A stretch of DNA of 64,000 nt from Pseudomonas arcuscaelestis (GCF_016881005.1 NZ_JACOPV010000006.1:124001-188000), one strand, 5' to 3'. Numbered from the stretch's first letter, positions 1 to 11,466 are shown. The notes: generated by a model from the sequence alone, not told the origin. A program made the numbers and translations.

Positions 1-29
1 AGGCGCATGAGGCCAAGATCAAGCTCTGA
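1..29 (+). CDS. 3' end of an unidentified gene
   Basis: Only the last eight codons and a TGA stop at 27-29 are visible, ending Ala-His-Glu-Ala-Lys-Ile-Lys-Leu. A strong terminator follows 16 bases later, which supports this being a real gene end. Too little is present to name the product. Confidence 0.5.
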
Positions 30-44
30 TCCCGGCTTTGAACA

Positions 45-81
45 ATGCCGATGCCTGCTTGCGAGCGGCATCGGCATTTTT
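45..81 (+). terminator. Rho-independent terminator
   Basis: A perfect 11-bp stem (ATGCCGATGCC at 45-55 with GGCATCGGCAT at 67-77) closes an 11-base loop and runs into a T tract. It ends the gene entering from the left and isolates ldcA, whose own promoter must lie between here and 150. Confidence 0.9.
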
Positions 82-162
82 GTTTGTGGGACTTTTGCGC
101 CTTAAACTCATGAGTGAACCGCGCTAGAGTCGAAGGCCAAATTCAGATAAGGAGCTGTCTGG

Positions 163-1119
163 GTGAACGCTGTTTTAGATCATCAAGCGGATGCGTGTAG
201 GGCTGATTCCAGGCTGCCTGCAGCACTGGCGAGCAATGGCCGTATCGCGATCATTGCCCCGGCGGGGCCGGCCCAGATCGACACGTTGAAAGCCATTCTA
301 TGGTTCGAAGCACGCGGCTATCAGTGTCGTATTTATCCCGGCGTGACTGAGGCACAAGGTTATCTTGCCGGCGACGATGCCGTGCGCCTGGCGGACCTGC
401 ATGCGGCCTTTGCTGCCGATGATGTCGATGCAATCATCTGCCTGCGCGGTGGCTACGGATGCATGCGCTTGCTCGATAAGCTCGATTACGCATTGCTGCG
501 CAAGCACCCCAAGCCCTTTGTCGGTTATAGCGACATTACTGCATTACACAGTGCAATTGCCCGGCATGCCGGCTTCGTGACCTTTCACGGGGCGATGCTC
601 AAGTCTGAACTGTTGGCAAACAAACAGGCGCCGACGGTGTCCTCACTTTTCGAACAGCTCACCGGGCGTTTGAGGCGGGGTGACAAGCTGGAGCATCCAC
701 AGAGCCATCCTTTGACCGCAGTCCTCCCAGGCGCGGCGTCAGGGCGCTTGGTGGGCGGTAATCTGGCGATGCTTAGCGCAACCTTGAACACCCCGGCTGA
801 ATTTGATTGCCGGGATGGAATTCTGTTCATCGAGGACGTCAACGAGCCCTTGTACCGCATCGACCGGCTGCTCACCCAATTGCGCCTGGCGGGCAAGTTC
901 GAAGGGCTGCGCGGGGTGCTGGTCGGGGACTTTGCCGGGTTGACCGTGCAGATGCTCACACCGCTATTGCGGGAAATATTCGAGCCTTTGCAGGTTCCTG
1001 TGTTGGCGGGATGGCACAGTGGTCATTGCGACCCCAATATCACCCTGCCGCTGGGGGCGCAGGTGTATCTGGACGCGGATCAGCGCTGCTTGCGTCTGAA
1101 GCAGGATTTGTTCGCTTGA
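163..1119 (+). CDS. ldcA: LD-carboxypeptidase, peptidase family S66
   Basis: This cytoplasmic enzyme removes the terminal D-alanine from murein tetrapeptides during cell-wall recycling. The family's serine peptidase motifs are present: the nucleophile in GYSDITAL (Ser123), the Glu in FIEDVNEPLYRID and the His in GWHSGHCDPN near the C-terminus. The 318-residue length is normal. The start is GTG at 163, preceded by AAGGAGCT at about 10 bases; no ATG start fits as well. It stands alone between a terminator and a REP pair, and its neighbour on the other strand is a murein lytic transglycosylase, so both act on peptidoglycan turnover. Confidence 0.93.
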   Translation: MNAVLDHQADACRADSRLPAALASNGRIAIIAPAGPAQIDTLKAILWFEARGYQCRIYPGVTEAQGYLAGDDAVRLADLHAAFAADDVDAIICLRGGYGCMRLLDKLDYALLRKHPKPFVGYSDITALHSAIARHAGFVTFHGAMLKSELLANKQAPTVSSLFEQLTGRLRRGDKLEHPQSHPLTAVLPGAASGRLVGGNLAMLSATLNTPAEFDCRDGILFIEDVNEPLYRIDRLLTQLRLAGKFEGLRGVLVGDFAGLTVQMLTPLLREIFEPLQVPVLAGWHSGHCDPNITLPLGAQVYLDADQRCLRLKQDLFA

Positions 1120-1124
1120 ATGCC

Positions 1125-1191
1125 ATCGCGGGCTAAGCCTGCTCCCGTAGAGGTAGATAACCTCTATAGGAGTGGGCTTGCCCCGCGCTCA
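1125..1191. repeat. Pair of inverted REP elements
   Basis: Two copies of the Pseudomonas putida-type REP core face each other: ATCGCGGGCTAAGCCTGCTCCC on the plus strand, and its inverted relative ending GGGCTTGCCCCGCGCTC. A short AGAGGTAGATAACCTCT palindrome lies between them. The pair sits between the converging ends of ldcA and the transglycosylase gene, the usual extragenic place for such elements. Confidence 0.75.
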
Positions 1192-1195
1192 TGAC

Positions 1196-2512
1196 TCAAC
1201 GCTGATGCAGGCTTTCCAGCAGCTTATGCGTCGGGTAGCCATCGGCCGGCCAGCCCATTGCCTGCTGAGCGTTGCGGATGGCCTTGCGGGTATTGGCGCC
1301 GATGATACCGTCGGCGCTACCGGCGTCGTAGCCTTTGGCGCTAAGCAGCGTCTGTAAGTCGACGCGCTCGCTACGGCTTAGAGGCAGGTCATCCTTGGGC
1401 CAACTGCCCGCAATGTAGCCGGAGCCATCGAAGCGCTGGCTAAGCAGGCCGACCGCCATGGCGTACGAAGACGAGTTGTTGTACTTGAGGATGGCGCGGA
1501 AGTTATCCAGCACCAGGAACGCCGGGCCGCGATAGCCCGCCGGAAGCAGGAGGGCGGCCGACAACTGTTCGCTACCGGCTGGCAGGGTAGTGCCTACAGG
1601 TAGCTTCAGCCCCAGTTGCATCCACTCTGAAACGGTTTTGCGTTGTGCCCCATCGGCCAACCAGTAGTCGAAGCCCGGCGCCAACTGCACTTCAAAGCCC
1701 CAGGGCTCACCACGTTTCCAGCCCGAGCTTTGCAGGTAGTGCGCGGTGGAGGCCAGGGCGTCGGCAGAGCTGCTCCAGATATCGCGGCGCCCGTCGCCGT
1801 CAAAGTCCACGGCATGGGTGTTATAGGTGGTTGGGATGAACTGGGTTTGTCCCATGGCACCGGCCCATGAGCCTTTCATCGCGTCAGGCTGGATGTCGCC
1901 GTTCTGCAGAATCTGCAGTGCGGCAATCAGCTGCGCCTGGGCAAAGGCGGGGCGCCGGCCTTCGTAGGCCAGGGTTGCCAGGGATCGGATCACCGATTTG
2001 CTGCCTTGGAACTGGCCGAAGTTGCTTTCCATTCCCCATACCGAGACCAGTACGTTGCGGTCTACGCCATAGCGTTGTTCGATCTGGCCCAGCAGCTCGT
2101 CGTTTTTACCCAGCAGGCTTTTGCCGTTGCGTACGCGCAGGGGCGACAACGCGCCGTCGAGGTATTCCCACACGGGCCGGGTAAATTCTGGCTGACTGCG
2201 GTCGGCCTTGATCACGTCCATGTCGGGCGTGACGCCGAGGAAGGCGCGGTCAAATGTGCTGGGGTTGATACCCGCCTGCAGGGCTTGCTGACGGAAGCCC
2301 GCTTGCCATTGGGCAAAGGTTTGTAACGGTTGAATTTCGGTGCTGGTGTCGACAGCCGGATTCGGCACGGTCACAACCGGTGCCGGCTGGGCAGGGGCCA
2401 GCGGTAGCGCATCGGCGGCGGTGGGTTTTTCCGCGCAGGCGACAAGCAGGATGAGGCTGGAGGCAGCAATCAGCTGGCGAGGCTGCCAGCGACGGGAAAG
2501 ACAAAAGGGCAT
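1196..2512 (-). CDS. Lytic murein transglycosylase, MltB family, lipoprotein
   Basis: This enzyme cleaves the MurNAc-GlcNAc bond of peptidoglycan to leave 1,6-anhydro ends. From the ATG at 2512 the protein has 438 residues, with a lipoprotein signal ending in LVAC (Cys26). An SLT_2/MltB domain carries the catalytic Glu in VWGMESNFG (about Glu162), and a PG_binding_1 domain occupies the last 60 residues (DGIIGANTRKAIRNAQ). A longer frame opens at a TTG (2581) that overlaps the end of arfA, but the lipobox fits the ATG. It is outer-membrane anchored and faces the sacculus. The P. putida paralogue number is not assigned here. Confidence 0.9.
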   Translation of the reverse strand: MPFCLSRRWQPRQLIAASSLILLVACAEKPTAADALPLAPAQPAPVVTVPNPAVDTSTEIQPLQTFAQWQAGFRQQALQAGINPSTFDRAFLGVTPDMDVIKADRSQPEFTRPVWEYLDGALSPLRVRNGKSLLGKNDELLGQIEQRYGVDRNVLVSVWGMESNFGQFQGSKSVIRSLATLAYEGRRPAFAQAQLIAALQILQNGDIQPDAMKGSWAGAMGQTQFIPTTYNTHAVDFDGDGRRDIWSSSADALASTAHYLQSSGWKRGEPWGFEVQLAPGFDYWLADGAQRKTVSEWMQLGLKLPVGTTLPAGSEQLSAALLLPAGYRGPAFLVLDNFRAILKYNNSSSYAMAVGLLSQRFDGSGYIAGSWPKDDLPLSRSERVDLQTLLSAKGYDAGSADGIIGANTRKAIRNAQQAMGWPADGYPTHKLLESLHQR

Positions 2513-2573
2513 GCACAGTTCCAGGTATTTCAGGTCAGGTGCCGACCATACCATGCCTGTCGAAATCTTGCTT

Positions 2574-2729
2574 TTATGCAACCAAAAAGTAAGAAGCCTC
2601 CCAATCTCTCGATTGGAAGGCTTCGCGGCGGTAGCTGCCTTTGCCTTTGCCTGGTCGTTCCTGGCGGCTGCGGAACAGAGGCTGGGCGATGATTGATTTG
2701 GCCTTGTTGGGCCGGGACTTTTTGCTCAT
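2574..2729 (-). CDS. arfA: Alternative ribosome-rescue factor ArfA
   Basis: This 51-codon gene encodes a small basic protein with the ArfA core: PLFRSR...KGKGSYRR, followed by RDWEAS. ArfA recruits RF2 to ribosomes stalled on messages without a stop codon and backs up tmRNA. The start is ATG at 2729, with AAAGGAT upstream. A strong hairpin lies inside the coding sequence at codons 36-46, as in E. coli arfA, where transcript truncation makes the messenger itself a non-stop message controlled by trans-translation. The last residues (YFLVA) follow the hairpin and would be missing from the terminated product. Confidence 0.88.
   Translation of the reverse strand: MSKKSRPNKAKSIIAQPLFRSRQERPGKGKGSYRREAFQSRDWEASYFLVA
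2593..2624 (-). terminator. Terminator-like hairpin inside arfA
   Basis: On the minus strand a 14-base arm GAAGCCTTCCAATC pairs with GATTGGGAGGCTTC through one G-U wobble across a GAGA tetraloop. TTACTTTTT follows at once. It lies wholly within the arfA reading frame and upstream of its stop codon, so termination or RNase III cleavage here leaves a non-stop mRNA. Confidence 0.85.
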
Positions 2730-2777
2730 GGCAGAAATCCTTTGGGGGTGGGCTTGGGGGCAATATAGGGGCGAACG

Positions 2778-2806
2778 TGTTGCGGGGCAAGCCTGCTCCT
2801 GCAGGG
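2778..2806. repeat. Single REP element
   Basis: TTGCGGGGCAAGCCTGCTCC matches the REP core seen at 1125 and 35801. It lies between the arfA promoter region and the end of holA. Confidence 0.65.
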
Positions 2807-2817
2807 CAGGAATGATG

Positions 2818-3855
2818 TCACTCTGCTGGTAGTGGCAAGCGCTGCCCGGCCATCAGTAGCGACAATCGACTCAGGCTGGTCCAGGGGGAGCCTTGGGCCT
2901 GGCCTTTGATTTGCGCATCGATGCGCTGGGCATCTTGCAGCAGTTGGCTCCAGCGTTGCGCCGAGTGGCGTTGCAGTGCTTTGCTCATGAGCGGTTTGCG
3001 CTTGTCCCAGACCGGCGGTCGAGCCTGGCTGAACGCTTTGTCCAGTGGCACGCCCTGGCTGTATTGCTGGGACAGACCCGCCAGCAGGCGCAGTTCCCGG
3101 GCCAGGGCCCAGAGAATCACCGGTGGTTCGACACCTTCGCCGCGCAGGCCTTCGAGCATGCGCAGGGCATGCGCGGCTTCGCCATTGAGAATGGCATCGA
3201 CAAGACCGAAAACGTCAAAGCGAGCACTGTCGGCCACCGCGGCTTGGACGGTCTCGACGGTGATCTGGTTGCCTTCGGCCAGCAGCTTGAGCTTTTCGAT
3301 TTCCTGCGCCGCTGCCAGCAGGTTGCCTTCCACCCGCGCCGCAATCAGGTCCACGGCATCACGCTGGGCTGACAGTCCAGCCTGCGCCAGGCGCTGATTG
3401 ATCCATTGAGGTAACTGCTGGGTGTCTACAGGCCAGATCTGGATGAACTGAACCTGCTGACCCTCGACCAGCGCCTTGCCCCACTTGGTTTTCTGCGCGC
3501 TGCCATCAAGCTTGGGCAGGCTGATCAGCAGCAAGGTGTCTTCTGCGGGGCGTGAGCAATACTCGATCAGTGCTGCGGCGCCCTTGTCTCCGGGCTTGCC
3601 CGAAGGCAGGCGCAGCTCCAGAAGACGGCGCTGGGCGAACAACGACAAGCTGGCACCGGCCTGGAGCAGGGTGCCCCAGTCGAAGTTGGCGTCGGCACTG
3701 AACACCTGGCGCTCATCGAACCCTTGCTGGCGCGCAGCAGCACGCACGGCATCTGCGGCTTCCTGGCACAGCAAAGGATCATCGCCACTGATCACATAGA
3801 CCGGTGCGAGGTTACCTTGCAGGTGTTTGTTGAGCTGGGCTGGGGCGAGTTTCAT
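2818..3855 (-). CDS. holA: DNA polymerase III delta subunit
   Basis: HolA is the delta subunit of the clamp-loader complex and opens the beta clamp during replication. The 345 residues begin MKLAPAQLNKHLQ and contain the family segment APVYVISGDDPLLCQEA near residue 20, followed by the AAA-like fold and the C-terminal collar region. The length is normal. It lies 36 bases after lptE on the same strand, so leuS-lptE-holA reads as one operon, the usual gamma-proteobacterial arrangement. Confidence 0.95.
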   Translation of the reverse strand: MKLAPAQLNKHLQGNLAPVYVISGDDPLLCQEAADAVRAAARQQGFDERQVFSADANFDWGTLLQAGASLSLFAQRRLLELRLPSGKPGDKGAAALIEYCSRPAEDTLLLISLPKLDGSAQKTKWGKALVEGQQVQFIQIWPVDTQQLPQWINQRLAQAGLSAQRDAVDLIAARVEGNLLAAAQEIEKLKLLAEGNQITVETVQAAVADSARFDVFGLVDAILNGEAAHALRMLEGLRGEGVEPPVILWALARELRLLAGLSQQYSQGVPLDKAFSQARPPVWDKRKPLMSKALQRHSAQRWSQLLQDAQRIDAQIKGQAQGSPWTSLSRLSLLMAGQRLPLPAE

Positions 3856-3891
3856 GGCGGCAGGCGGGGCACCGAAGTGCCCCGTTCAGAC

Positions 3892-4497
3892 TCAGTTGAC
3901 GGGCAGTTGCAGTGGCGACTGCTGGGGCGTTTCGTCCTGGGCGCGGCGGGCCGCTTCCAGGGCATCGGCTTCAGCCTTGGCGCGTGCGTCGGCTTCCACT
4001 TGCAGTTGGTCCAGCTGGGCTGGGGTCAACAGTTGCAGGCGTACCAGCATGTTCTGCACCAGGTCGCGGCGCATTTCTTCGCGGGTTTGCGAAGCTTCCT
4101 GGTCACCACCGGTGATGTTGTTGCCGTCATACACGTAGATCTTGCGCACTTCGAGCTTGTCGTTGAGCAAGTTGGTGTCATTGAGACCATTGATGCTGTA
4201 GCTGAGTACTGTTGTCAGCTCATACTCGGCACTTCCCGAACCGCCCGTGTAGGTGGCTGCGCGCTGAGTTTCGGCTTCGTTGGTCAAGACCAGCTTGTAC
4301 GGTGCGCCAGCGTAGACGTTCACGCCGCTGTTTTTCAGGGCCTGACGCAGTTGGGTCACGGTTTCGCCATAGGCGTTACGCGCGCTTACGTCCAGTTCCT
4401 TGATGGTCAGTTCACTGGTGCCAGTACCACGCAGCTGGAAACCGCAGGCGCTGAGCATTACCGCCAGGCCTATTACCAGCAAATTGCGTTTGATCAT
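3892..4497 (-). CDS. lptE: LPS-assembly lipoprotein LptE
   Basis: LptE plugs the LptD barrel and delivers lipopolysaccharide to the outer surface. The chosen ATG (4497) gives 201 residues with the lipobox LSAC (Cys18) and is preceded by AGGGAG; the upstream part of the open frame has no signal sequence. The C-terminal 40 residues are rich in Ala, Glu and Gln with a low-complexity tail, common in pseudomonad LptE. It is flanked by leuS and holA. Confidence 0.93.
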   Translation of the reverse strand: MIKRNLLVIGLAVMLSACGFQLRGTGTSELTIKELDVSARNAYGETVTQLRQALKNSGVNVYAGAPYKLVLTNEAETQRAATYTGGSGSAEYELTTVLSYSINGLNDTNLLNDKLEVRKIYVYDGNNITGGDQEASQTREEMRRDLVQNMLVRLQLLTPAQLDQLQVEADARAKAEADALEAARRAQDETPQQSPLQLPVN

Positions 4498-4562
4498 CTT
4501 GTTGCTCCCTTGTGGGCCGATTCTGTGTACCGGCCCGCTGTTCATGCGGGCCGGTTGTCCTG

Positions 4563-7358
<2,796 letters not shown>

Positions 7359-7407
7359 CTAAGCTCACTTGTGGGGGGAGATATTTTATCTTCAATGAGG
7401 TGAACGG

Positions 7408-7725
7408 ATGGGAGAGTCGCAGTTACAAGCAGCGAAACCTGAGCTTTACGAACGGCTGATCGATCGTTTAGGGCTTGCTCTGGATGTCGCCAGAACCTCC
7501 GTTCGGTTACGCGATGAAATGCCTGCTGAATTGGAATTGCGTGGCCTTAGCCGCGCTGAATTCGATGTGATCAAAGCCTATCTGGACTCCCTTCCAGGGG
7601 CTAGGCATGGATGCGCTGGCGCACAGCTACCAGCGGAGCCGCCGTCTTCGGCCAGAGTTGTCTGGCTCAAGGACAAGACCCGCTCCACCACGACGGCAAA
7701 ATCCAGGGCGGCGCAGTTCAAATAG
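7408..7725 (+). CDS. Hypothetical protein, possibly with a degraded C-terminal half
   Basis: The frame encodes 105 residues, starting at an ATG with a good AGGTGAACGG leader. The first 60 residues look like a real helical protein (LYERLIDRLGLALDVARTSV, then LRGLSRAEFDVIKAYL). The remainder is rich in Pro, Ser, Thr and Arg and looks like out-of-frame translation, so a frameshift around 7590-7600 is possible. I do not recognise the family. It is divergent from leuS and followed by a hairpin. Confidence 0.5.
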   Translation: MGESQLQAAKPELYERLIDRLGLALDVARTSVRLRDEMPAELELRGLSRAEFDVIKAYLDSLPGARHGCAGAQLPAEPPSSARVVWLKDKTRSTTTAKSRAAQFK

Positions 7726-7777
7726 CCGTTCGGATTCCCAGGCGCAATACGGAGTGCGCCCCTTCGAAAACCAGGAT

Positions 7778-7812
7778 GATCGGCATCTGGCTATTGTTGC
7801 CAGGTGCCGATC
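7778..7812 (+). terminator. Hairpin, terminator-like
   Basis: GATCGGCATCTGGC (7778-7791) pairs with GCCAGGTGCCGATC (7799-7812) over all 14 positions, with one G-U wobble, across a 7-base loop. The following CTCTTAGG is a poor U tract, so termination would be weak. It ends 33 bases before the next start codon. Confidence 0.55.
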
Positions 7813-7845
7813 CTCTTAGGCTGCGCACCTCCATGGAGGTGACCT

Positions 7846-8604
7846 GTGCCTATTCGATACTTGATCAAACAATTGATCCTGCCGCCCGGCGTACTGTTCC
7901 TGTTGCTGATCGCAGCCTGGTGGCTGCGCCGGTCCTGGCCGCGGTTGTCTGCGCTGTGCTTTGTTCTGGGGTTGGGTGGCTTGTGGGTCATGAGCCTGCC
8001 GATCGTCGTCGAGCGTTCCGCGCGTCTACTGGAAACCGAGCCTGCCTTGAGCCAGGAGCAGTGGGCGAGCCTGGCTGAGCATGCCGATGCCATTGTCGTT
8101 CTTGGCGCGGGACGAGAGCGTGGCGATCCCGCCTGGGGCAGTGACCAGCCTACTGGGGTTGCCATGGAGCGTATGCGCTATGCCGCGCAGTTGGCCAAGG
8201 CGTCGGGTTTGCCATTGCTGACCAGCGGTGGTTTGCACTACGGCACCCCGCCCAGCGAGGCGCAACTGATGGCCGAGGCGCTGCAGCGCGACCTGGGCGT
8301 GAGTGTGCGCTGGAAGGAGGAGGGCAGCCGTACTACGTGGGAGAATGCGCAGATGAGCGCAGGGATTCTGTTGCCCCAAGGTATAAAACGGGTGGTTGTC
8401 GTGACCCAGGCCTGGCACATGCAGCGTTCGCGCTGGAGTTTCGAGCAGGCGGGGTTTGCGGTGGTGCCGGCACCGGTCGGCTTCCTGGGGCGCGATCATG
8501 CCCGACCATTTGGCGGTTGGCTGCCGGAAAGCAAGGCGATGTGGCAGAACGGCCAACTGCTTAATGAAGCAGTCGGCCTGCTCGGGTATCGGCTGTTCTA
8601 CTAG
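7846..8604 (+). CDS. YdcF/ElyC-family membrane protein (DUF218)
   Basis: The 252-residue protein has two N-terminal membrane helices (about residues 10-25 and 35-50) and then a DUF218 domain. Landmarks are AIVVLGAGRERGD, LLTSGG, EEGSRTTWENAQ and VVVVTQAWHMQRS. The architecture matches E. coli ElyC, an inner-membrane factor involved in lipid-carrier and envelope metabolism, so an envelope role is likely but the reaction is unknown. The GTG start at 7846 is fixed by a near-perfect GGAGGTGA seven bases upstream. It converges on lnt with a 4-base overlap. Confidence 0.85.
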   Translation: MPIRYLIKQLILPPGVLFLLLIAAWWLRRSWPRLSALCFVLGLGGLWVMSLPIVVERSARLLETEPALSQEQWASLAEHADAIVVLGAGRERGDPAWGSDQPTGVAMERMRYAAQLAKASGLPLLTSGGLHYGTPPSEAQLMAEALQRDLGVSVRWKEEGSRTTWENAQMSAGILLPQGIKRVVVVTQAWHMQRSRWSFEQAGFAVVPAPVGFLGRDHARPFGGWLPESKAMWQNGQLLNEAVGLLGYRLFY

Positions 8605-10118
8605 ACGGTCTTGGCGATCCGGCTGGCCAGCAGGGCCCAGCCCAGCAGCAGCACGCTGACTATCACCAGGGGCCATGAGCGCCACTGCAGATACGGCGTA
8701 AGTTGCTGCATTGGAACCACTTCACCGTAGAGGATGCCGCGTTCAAACTGCGGAATCTGCGCGGTGATGCGCCCGAATGGATCGATCAGGCCGGTGACGC
8801 CGTTGTTGGTGGCACGAATCATCCAGCGGCCTGCCTCCAGCGCGCGCATCTGCGCCATCTGTAAATGCTGCAGCGGGCCGATCGAGGTGCCGAACCAGGT
8901 GTCGTTGCTGATGGTCAGGAGGATATCGCTACGGGCTGCAAGGCTTGCGGCGAACTCCGGGTAGACCACTTCGTAGCAAATGTACGGTGCGATCTGATAA
9001 CCCTTGGCCTGTAGCAGTGGCTGGTCTTCAGGGCCGCGGGCGAAGTCCGACATGGGCAGGTCGAAGAAAGCGATCACACCACGAAGCATGTCCTGCAGCG
9101 GCACGTACTCACCGAACGGCACCAACTTCTGCTTGAGGTAGGTACCGTCGCCTTCACCGGTAACGGTGATGCCGTTGTAGTAGCGGCGCTGCTGATGCAC
9201 CACTTCCCTTATCGGCACGCCGGTGATCAGCGCTGAGTGACGGTCGGCTGCGAAGCTGCCCATCATGTCCAGGTAGCCCTGGGCCTGGTCCTTGAGAATC
9301 GGTACGGCGGTTTCCGGCCAGACCAGCAAATCGACAGGCTTGGAGCTGAAGCTCATGTCCCGGTACAGCGCCAATTGGGCGTTGACGTGCTCGGGGTTCC
9401 ATTTCAGTTCTTGCTCGACATTACCTTGCAGGGCCGCAACCGTCAGGGGCTTGCCGGCCGGCTGAGTCCAGGCGTGGTCTTTGAGCGCCAGGCCCGCACC
9501 CCAAGGTGCTAGCAGCAGAACGATGGCCACCGCCAGGAACGATTTGCGTGCACGCAAGCGCGGCAGGTTGCAAAGCAGTGCAGCGGTCAGCGCCAGGCAG
9601 AAGGAAATCAGCCACATGCCACCTACTGGCGCCAGGCCAGACAACGGTCCGTCGAGTTGGCTGTAACCGGAATAGAGCCATGGGAAACCGGTAAGGAACC
9701 AGCCGCGAAACGCTTCCTGGCCCACCCACAAAGCGGCGAAGCACAAAGCATCGGCCAGGGGGGCTTCATTGCGGCGCAGCCAGCGCGCCCAGATCCAGGC
9801 TGGCAGGGCGAAAAACCAGGCTATTGCAGCAAAGAATGCTACGAGTAGGCCGATCGCCAGAATTGGCGTCGCACCCCCGTAGGTGTTGATGCTGACATAG
9901 ATCCAGCTGGTTCCGGCGGCGTACAGGCCGAAGCCGAAGCACCAACCACGGCCCAGGGCCTGACGTGGCGTCAGCTCGCGCAAGCCGAGGTAGAAGAGTC
10001 CGGCCGCCAGCAGTGCCAGCGCCCAGATATCGAACGGCGCCAAGGCCAGTGTGGTGATTGCACCGGCCGCCACGGCCAGCAGGTTACCGGGCCAGCCGGG
10101 GCGGGTGATCCAGCGCAT
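8601..10118 (-). CDS. lnt: Apolipoprotein N-acyltransferase
   Basis: Lnt adds the third acyl chain to the N-terminal cysteine of lipoproteins in the inner membrane. The 505 residues show about six N-terminal membrane helices, then a nitrilase-type domain with the catalytic triad visible as Glu269 (LLVWPETAVP), Lys329 (YLKQKLVPFGEY) and Cys381 (PYICYEVVYPEF), and a C-terminal helix. AAGGAC precedes the ATG. It is followed from upstream by corC with an 8-base gap, the common corC-lnt pairing. Confidence 0.96.
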   Translation of the reverse strand: MRWITRPGWPGNLLAVAAGAITTLALAPFDIWALALLAAGLFYLGLRELTPRQALGRGWCFGFGLYAAGTSWIYVSINTYGGATPILAIGLLVAFFAAIAWFFALPAWIWARWLRRNEAPLADALCFAALWVGQEAFRGWFLTGFPWLYSGYSQLDGPLSGLAPVGGMWLISFCLALTAALLCNLPRLRARKSFLAVAIVLLLAPWGAGLALKDHAWTQPAGKPLTVAALQGNVEQELKWNPEHVNAQLALYRDMSFSSKPVDLLVWPETAVPILKDQAQGYLDMMGSFAADRHSALITGVPIREVVHQQRRYYNGITVTGEGDGTYLKQKLVPFGEYVPLQDMLRGVIAFFDLPMSDFARGPEDQPLLQAKGYQIAPYICYEVVYPEFAASLAARSDILLTISNDTWFGTSIGPLQHLQMAQMRALEAGRWMIRATNNGVTGLIDPFGRITAQIPQFERGILYGEVVPMQQLTPYLQWRSWPLVIVSVLLLGWALLASRIAKTV

Positions 10119-10126
10119 GGTTGTCC

Positions 10127-10966
10127 TTAACGGGTGATAGGTGTCAGTCGCAGCAGGTGTATCCGGCGGCTATCGGCATTGAGAATGCGGAAGCGGTACG
10201 GCCCGATTTCGGTGGTTTCGTTGCGTTTGGGCAAGTGGCCGAAAGCGCTCATCACCAAGCCGCCCACGGTGTCGAACTCATCGTCGGAAAACTGGCTGTC
10301 GAAAAACTCGTTGAAGTTCTCGATCGGGGTCAGCGCCTTGATCAGGAAGTCGCCACTGGGCAGCGGCTTGATGTAGCTGTCTTCCTCGACGTCGTGCTCG
10401 TCTTCGATGTCGCCGACGATTTGCTCAAGCACGTCTTCGATGGTGACCAGGCCTGCCACACCACCGTATTCGTCGATGACGATGGCCATGTGGTTATGGT
10501 TGGCGCGGAACTCGCGCAGCAGCACGTTTAGGCGCTTGGACTCGGGCACGAAGGTGGCCGGGCGCAGGAGATCCTTGATGTTGAAGCTGTCGCCGTTTTC
10601 CTTGAGGATCAACGGCAGCAAGTCTTTGGCCAGCAGTACGCCAAGGACGTCATCATGGCTCTCACCCACAACCGGGTAGCGCGAGTGCGCGGCGTCGATG
10701 ATCGCCGGAAGAAACTCGCGGGGCGACTGAGTGGCCTTGATGCTGATCATCTGCGAGCGCGGAACCATAATGTCGCGAACTTGCAGGTCGGCCACCTGAA
10801 TGGCGCCCTCAACGATGGTCAGTGCCTCGCTGTCTAGCAGTTTGTTCTGGTGGGCTTCGCGCAGCAGCTCAAGCAGCTCCTGGCGGTTTTTCGGCTCATG
10901 GGCAAAAGCCTGGGTCAGTTTGCCCAGCCAGGACTTTTGCCCGTTGCTCGATCGATCTTCGCTCAT
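10127..10966 (-). CDS. corC: CorC/HlyC-type CBS-domain protein, magnesium and cobalt efflux
   Basis: The 279 residues carry a pair of CBS domains (VRDIMVPRSQMISI near residue 60, then VIDEYGGVAGLVTIEDVLE near 165) and a C-terminal CorC_HlyC domain. There is no membrane segment, so this is the soluble CorC type linked to Mg/Co efflux. It lies 5 bases after ybeY and 8 bases before lnt, in a ybeZ-ybeY-corC-lnt operon conserved in gamma-proteobacteria. Confidence 0.92.
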   Translation of the reverse strand: MSEDRSSNGQKSWLGKLTQAFAHEPKNRQELLELLREAHQNKLLDSEALTIVEGAIQVADLQVRDIMVPRSQMISIKATQSPREFLPAIIDAAHSRYPVVGESHDDVLGVLLAKDLLPLILKENGDSFNIKDLLRPATFVPESKRLNVLLREFRANHNHMAIVIDEYGGVAGLVTIEDVLEQIVGDIEDEHDVEEDSYIKPLPSGDFLIKALTPIENFNEFFDSQFSDDEFDTVGGLVMSAFGHLPKRNETTEIGPYRFRILNADSRRIHLLRLTPITR

Positions 10967-10971
10967 GGCGG

Positions 10972-11466
10972 TTACTCGTGATCCTTGCAGATATCAGTGT
11001 GGGGTGCGTCGTGTTCGTCGTCGGCGTAGGGGTCCGGATGACCCAATTGCGCAAGCAACTCTCGTTCCAGTGCTTCCATTTCCTCGGCCTCATCGTCATC
11101 GATGTGGTCGTAGCCCAGCAGGTGCAGGCAACCATGGATAACCAGGTGCGCCCAGTGGGCCTCGAGGGATTTACCTTGCTCGCTGGCCTCGCGCTCGACC
11201 ACGGCGATACAGATCACCAGGTCGCCGAGCAGAGGAATGTCGAGCATGTCATCAGGAACATCGGCGGGGAAGGACAGTACGTTAGTGGCGTAGTCCTTAT
11301 GCCGATAGGTGTGATTAAGCTCACGCGCTTCGGTTTCGTCCACCAGGCGAATGGTCATTTCCGAATCGGCAGTACGCTGGCGCAGGGCCAGTTCGCACCA
11401 ACGCCGGAACTGTTCTTCGCTCGGGTGTGGAGCATCGCTTGCCAGCTGAAGATCGAGCTCAAGCAT
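10972..11466 (-). CDS. ybeY: Endoribonuclease YbeY
   Basis: YbeY is a zinc-dependent RNase for 16S rRNA 3'-end maturation and ribosome quality control. The metal motif [11 protein letters not shown] (H-x3-H-x5-H) is present near residue 115. The chosen ATG (11466) gives 164 residues and overlaps the 3' end of the phoH-like gene by 8 bases, implying translational coupling. Upstream in-frame codons would add residues lying inside the neighbour and are not needed. Confidence 0.94.
   Translation of the reverse strand: MLELDLQLASDAPHPSEEQFRRWCELALRQRTADSEMTIRLVDETEARELNHTYRHKDYATNVLSFPADVPDDMLDIPLLGDLVICIAVVEREASEQGKSLEAHWAHLVIHGCLHLLGYDHIDDDEAEEMEALERELLAQLGHPDPYADDEHDAPHTDICKDHE

Noticed and set aside
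7611..8078. 155-codon frame overlapping the YdcF gene start
   Set aside because: It overlaps a gene with a perfect ribosome site and clear domain; its own sequence is not protein-like beyond the overlap.
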